Positions 4,838 to 5,195 of a DNA stretch of 5,195 bases are shown here, piece after piece. The stretch is from positions 1 to 5,195 of the forward strand of contig JASLAV010001040.1 of assembly GCA_030146905.1 (NCBI GenBank), written 5' to 3'. A program made the position numbers and the translations under genes. This stretch comes from Lentzea sp. GTDB taxonomy: Bacteria; Actinomycetota; Actinomycetes; Mycobacteriales; Pseudonocardiaceae. The first letter of the stretch is position 1; every line of letters begins with the position of its first letter. The notes under the pieces were generated by a model, which saw only the letters and a list, made by a program, of their open reading frames with translations, had not been told where the DNA came from and ran no database searches.

Positions 4838-5195
4838 CTAAAGAACAGCCCGAACAGCCTCAGCAACAGGGGTGGACCCGTTGACAAGCTCCAAGGTCTT
4901 CCCAACAGTCCCAGGCGCCCCGAGCAACTCCGCCAAAACAGCAGCAACATCAGCCCGGGTGACAGACCCCCGAGGCAACCGAGGCGCAGCCAAGGTGACC
5001 AGCCCAGTAGGCGGATCATCAACCAGGGCCCCGGGCCGGAGGATCGTCCAATCCAGATCCTTGGACCGCAGATCCTCCTCAGCCATCCTCTTCGCCTTGA
5101 GATAGACAGCAAAAGAAGGATCGACCTCAGGCGAGTCAGCAGACTCGACCCCCACGGACGAGACCTGGACGAACCGCCGCACCCCAGCCGCAACA
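4838..5195 (-). CDS. Atypical SDR / NAD(P)-binding protein, C-terminal part (cut by window edge)
   Basis: Probable NAD(P)H-binding oxidoreductase or epimerase-like protein of the atypical short-chain dehydrogenase group (NmrA/YwnB/Ycf39-like). The last 118 residues are visible; the Rossmann GxxGxxG motif and the true start are beyond the right edge. The visible part begins in AAGVRRFVQVSSVGV, the beta-strand typical of 'aGVrrfV.vSS' in this group. It then has YLKAK, in which Y31 and K35 (visible numbering) form a Y-x3-K pair, then AEEDLRSKDLDWTILRPGALVDDP, covered here by its key parts DWTILRPG and LVDDP, and ends with a short helix after LELVNGSTPV. A GTG at 5180-5182 is internal to the conserved strand, so it is not the start. 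Codons frequently end in T (GCT, GTT, GAT, CCT) or G, unlike the minus-strand genes to the left. It is convergent with the oxidase gene. Substrate unknown; could equally act as a redox-sensing regulator. Confidence 0.82.
   Translation of the reverse strand, partial: VAAGVRRFVQVSSVGVESADSPEVDPSFAVYLKAKRMAEEDLRSKDLDWTILRPGALVDDPPTGLVTLAAPRLPRGSVTRADVAAVLAELLGAPGTVGKTLELVNGSTPVAEAVRAVL

Noticed and set aside
4297..5193. Minus-strand ORF of 298 codons over the end of the oxidase and the SDR gene
   Set aside because: It overlaps two real genes in a shadow frame. The Leu/Arg/Gly/Ser-rich N-terminal half looks like membrane segments only because of the A/C-biased sequence read in the wrong frame.
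1..5195. Search for CRISPR arrays, tRNAs, insertion-sequence ends or long direct repeats
   Set aside because: Reading both strands I found no regularly spaced repeats, no cloverleaf-like sequence and no transposase-like coding. The genes are tightly packed and all gaps are under 115 bases.

Overview
The window looks like a piece of chromosome from a high-GC actinomycete. GC content is high throughout, GTG is used as a start codon, Shine-Dalgarno (SD) sites are GGAGG-like, and long antisense ORFs lie opposite almost every real gene. The gene mix (GH1 beta-glucosidase with a major facilitator superfamily (MFS) transporter, a TetR regulator, a PLP amino acid deaminase/aldolase and a D-arabinono-1,4-lactone-oxidase-type flavoprotein) fits Pseudonocardiales or Streptomyces-like soil bacteria. 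The exact genus is an inference I cannot test here.

Layout: (1) 1-273, minus: N-terminal 91 residues of an MFS sugar-type transporter, cut by the window edge; its GTG start overlaps the stop of (2). (2) 266-1513, minus: complete cytoplasmic GH1 beta-glucosidase. (3) 1514-1625: divergent intergenic region with candidate promoter and operator elements. (4) 1626-2240, plus: TetR-family regulator. (5) 2237-3418, minus: fold-type III PLP enzyme (amino acid deaminase/aldolase, D-threonine aldolase / D-serine dehydratase-like), convergent with the TetR gene; a single CTAG supplies both stop codons. (6) 3419-3506: a compact divergent control region with promoter-like elements on both strands and a GTGAA-N5-TTCAC palindrome inside the plus-strand promoter spacer. 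(7) 3507-4790, plus: complete FAD-linked aldonolactone/alditol oxidase. (8) 4838-5195, minus: C-terminal part of an atypical SDR (NmrA/YwnB-like NAD(P)-binding protein), running off the right edge.

How the parts may work together: the transporter and GH1 enzyme form a translationally coupled uptake-and-hydrolysis pair for a beta-glucoside or short beta-linked oligosaccharide, and the divergent TetR gene is the natural candidate to control it. The PLP enzyme and flavoprotein form a second divergent pair sharing one control region. GTGAA half-sites occur in both intergenic regions, so the TetR protein might control both pairs; this is a hypothesis only. I found no RNA gene, mobile element, CRISPR array or clear novel defence-type system. 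The most notable features are regulatory: a likely leaderless mRNA for the PLP enzyme, the palindrome in the promoter spacer, the shared stop codons, and a strand-specific A/C composition bias in the right third.
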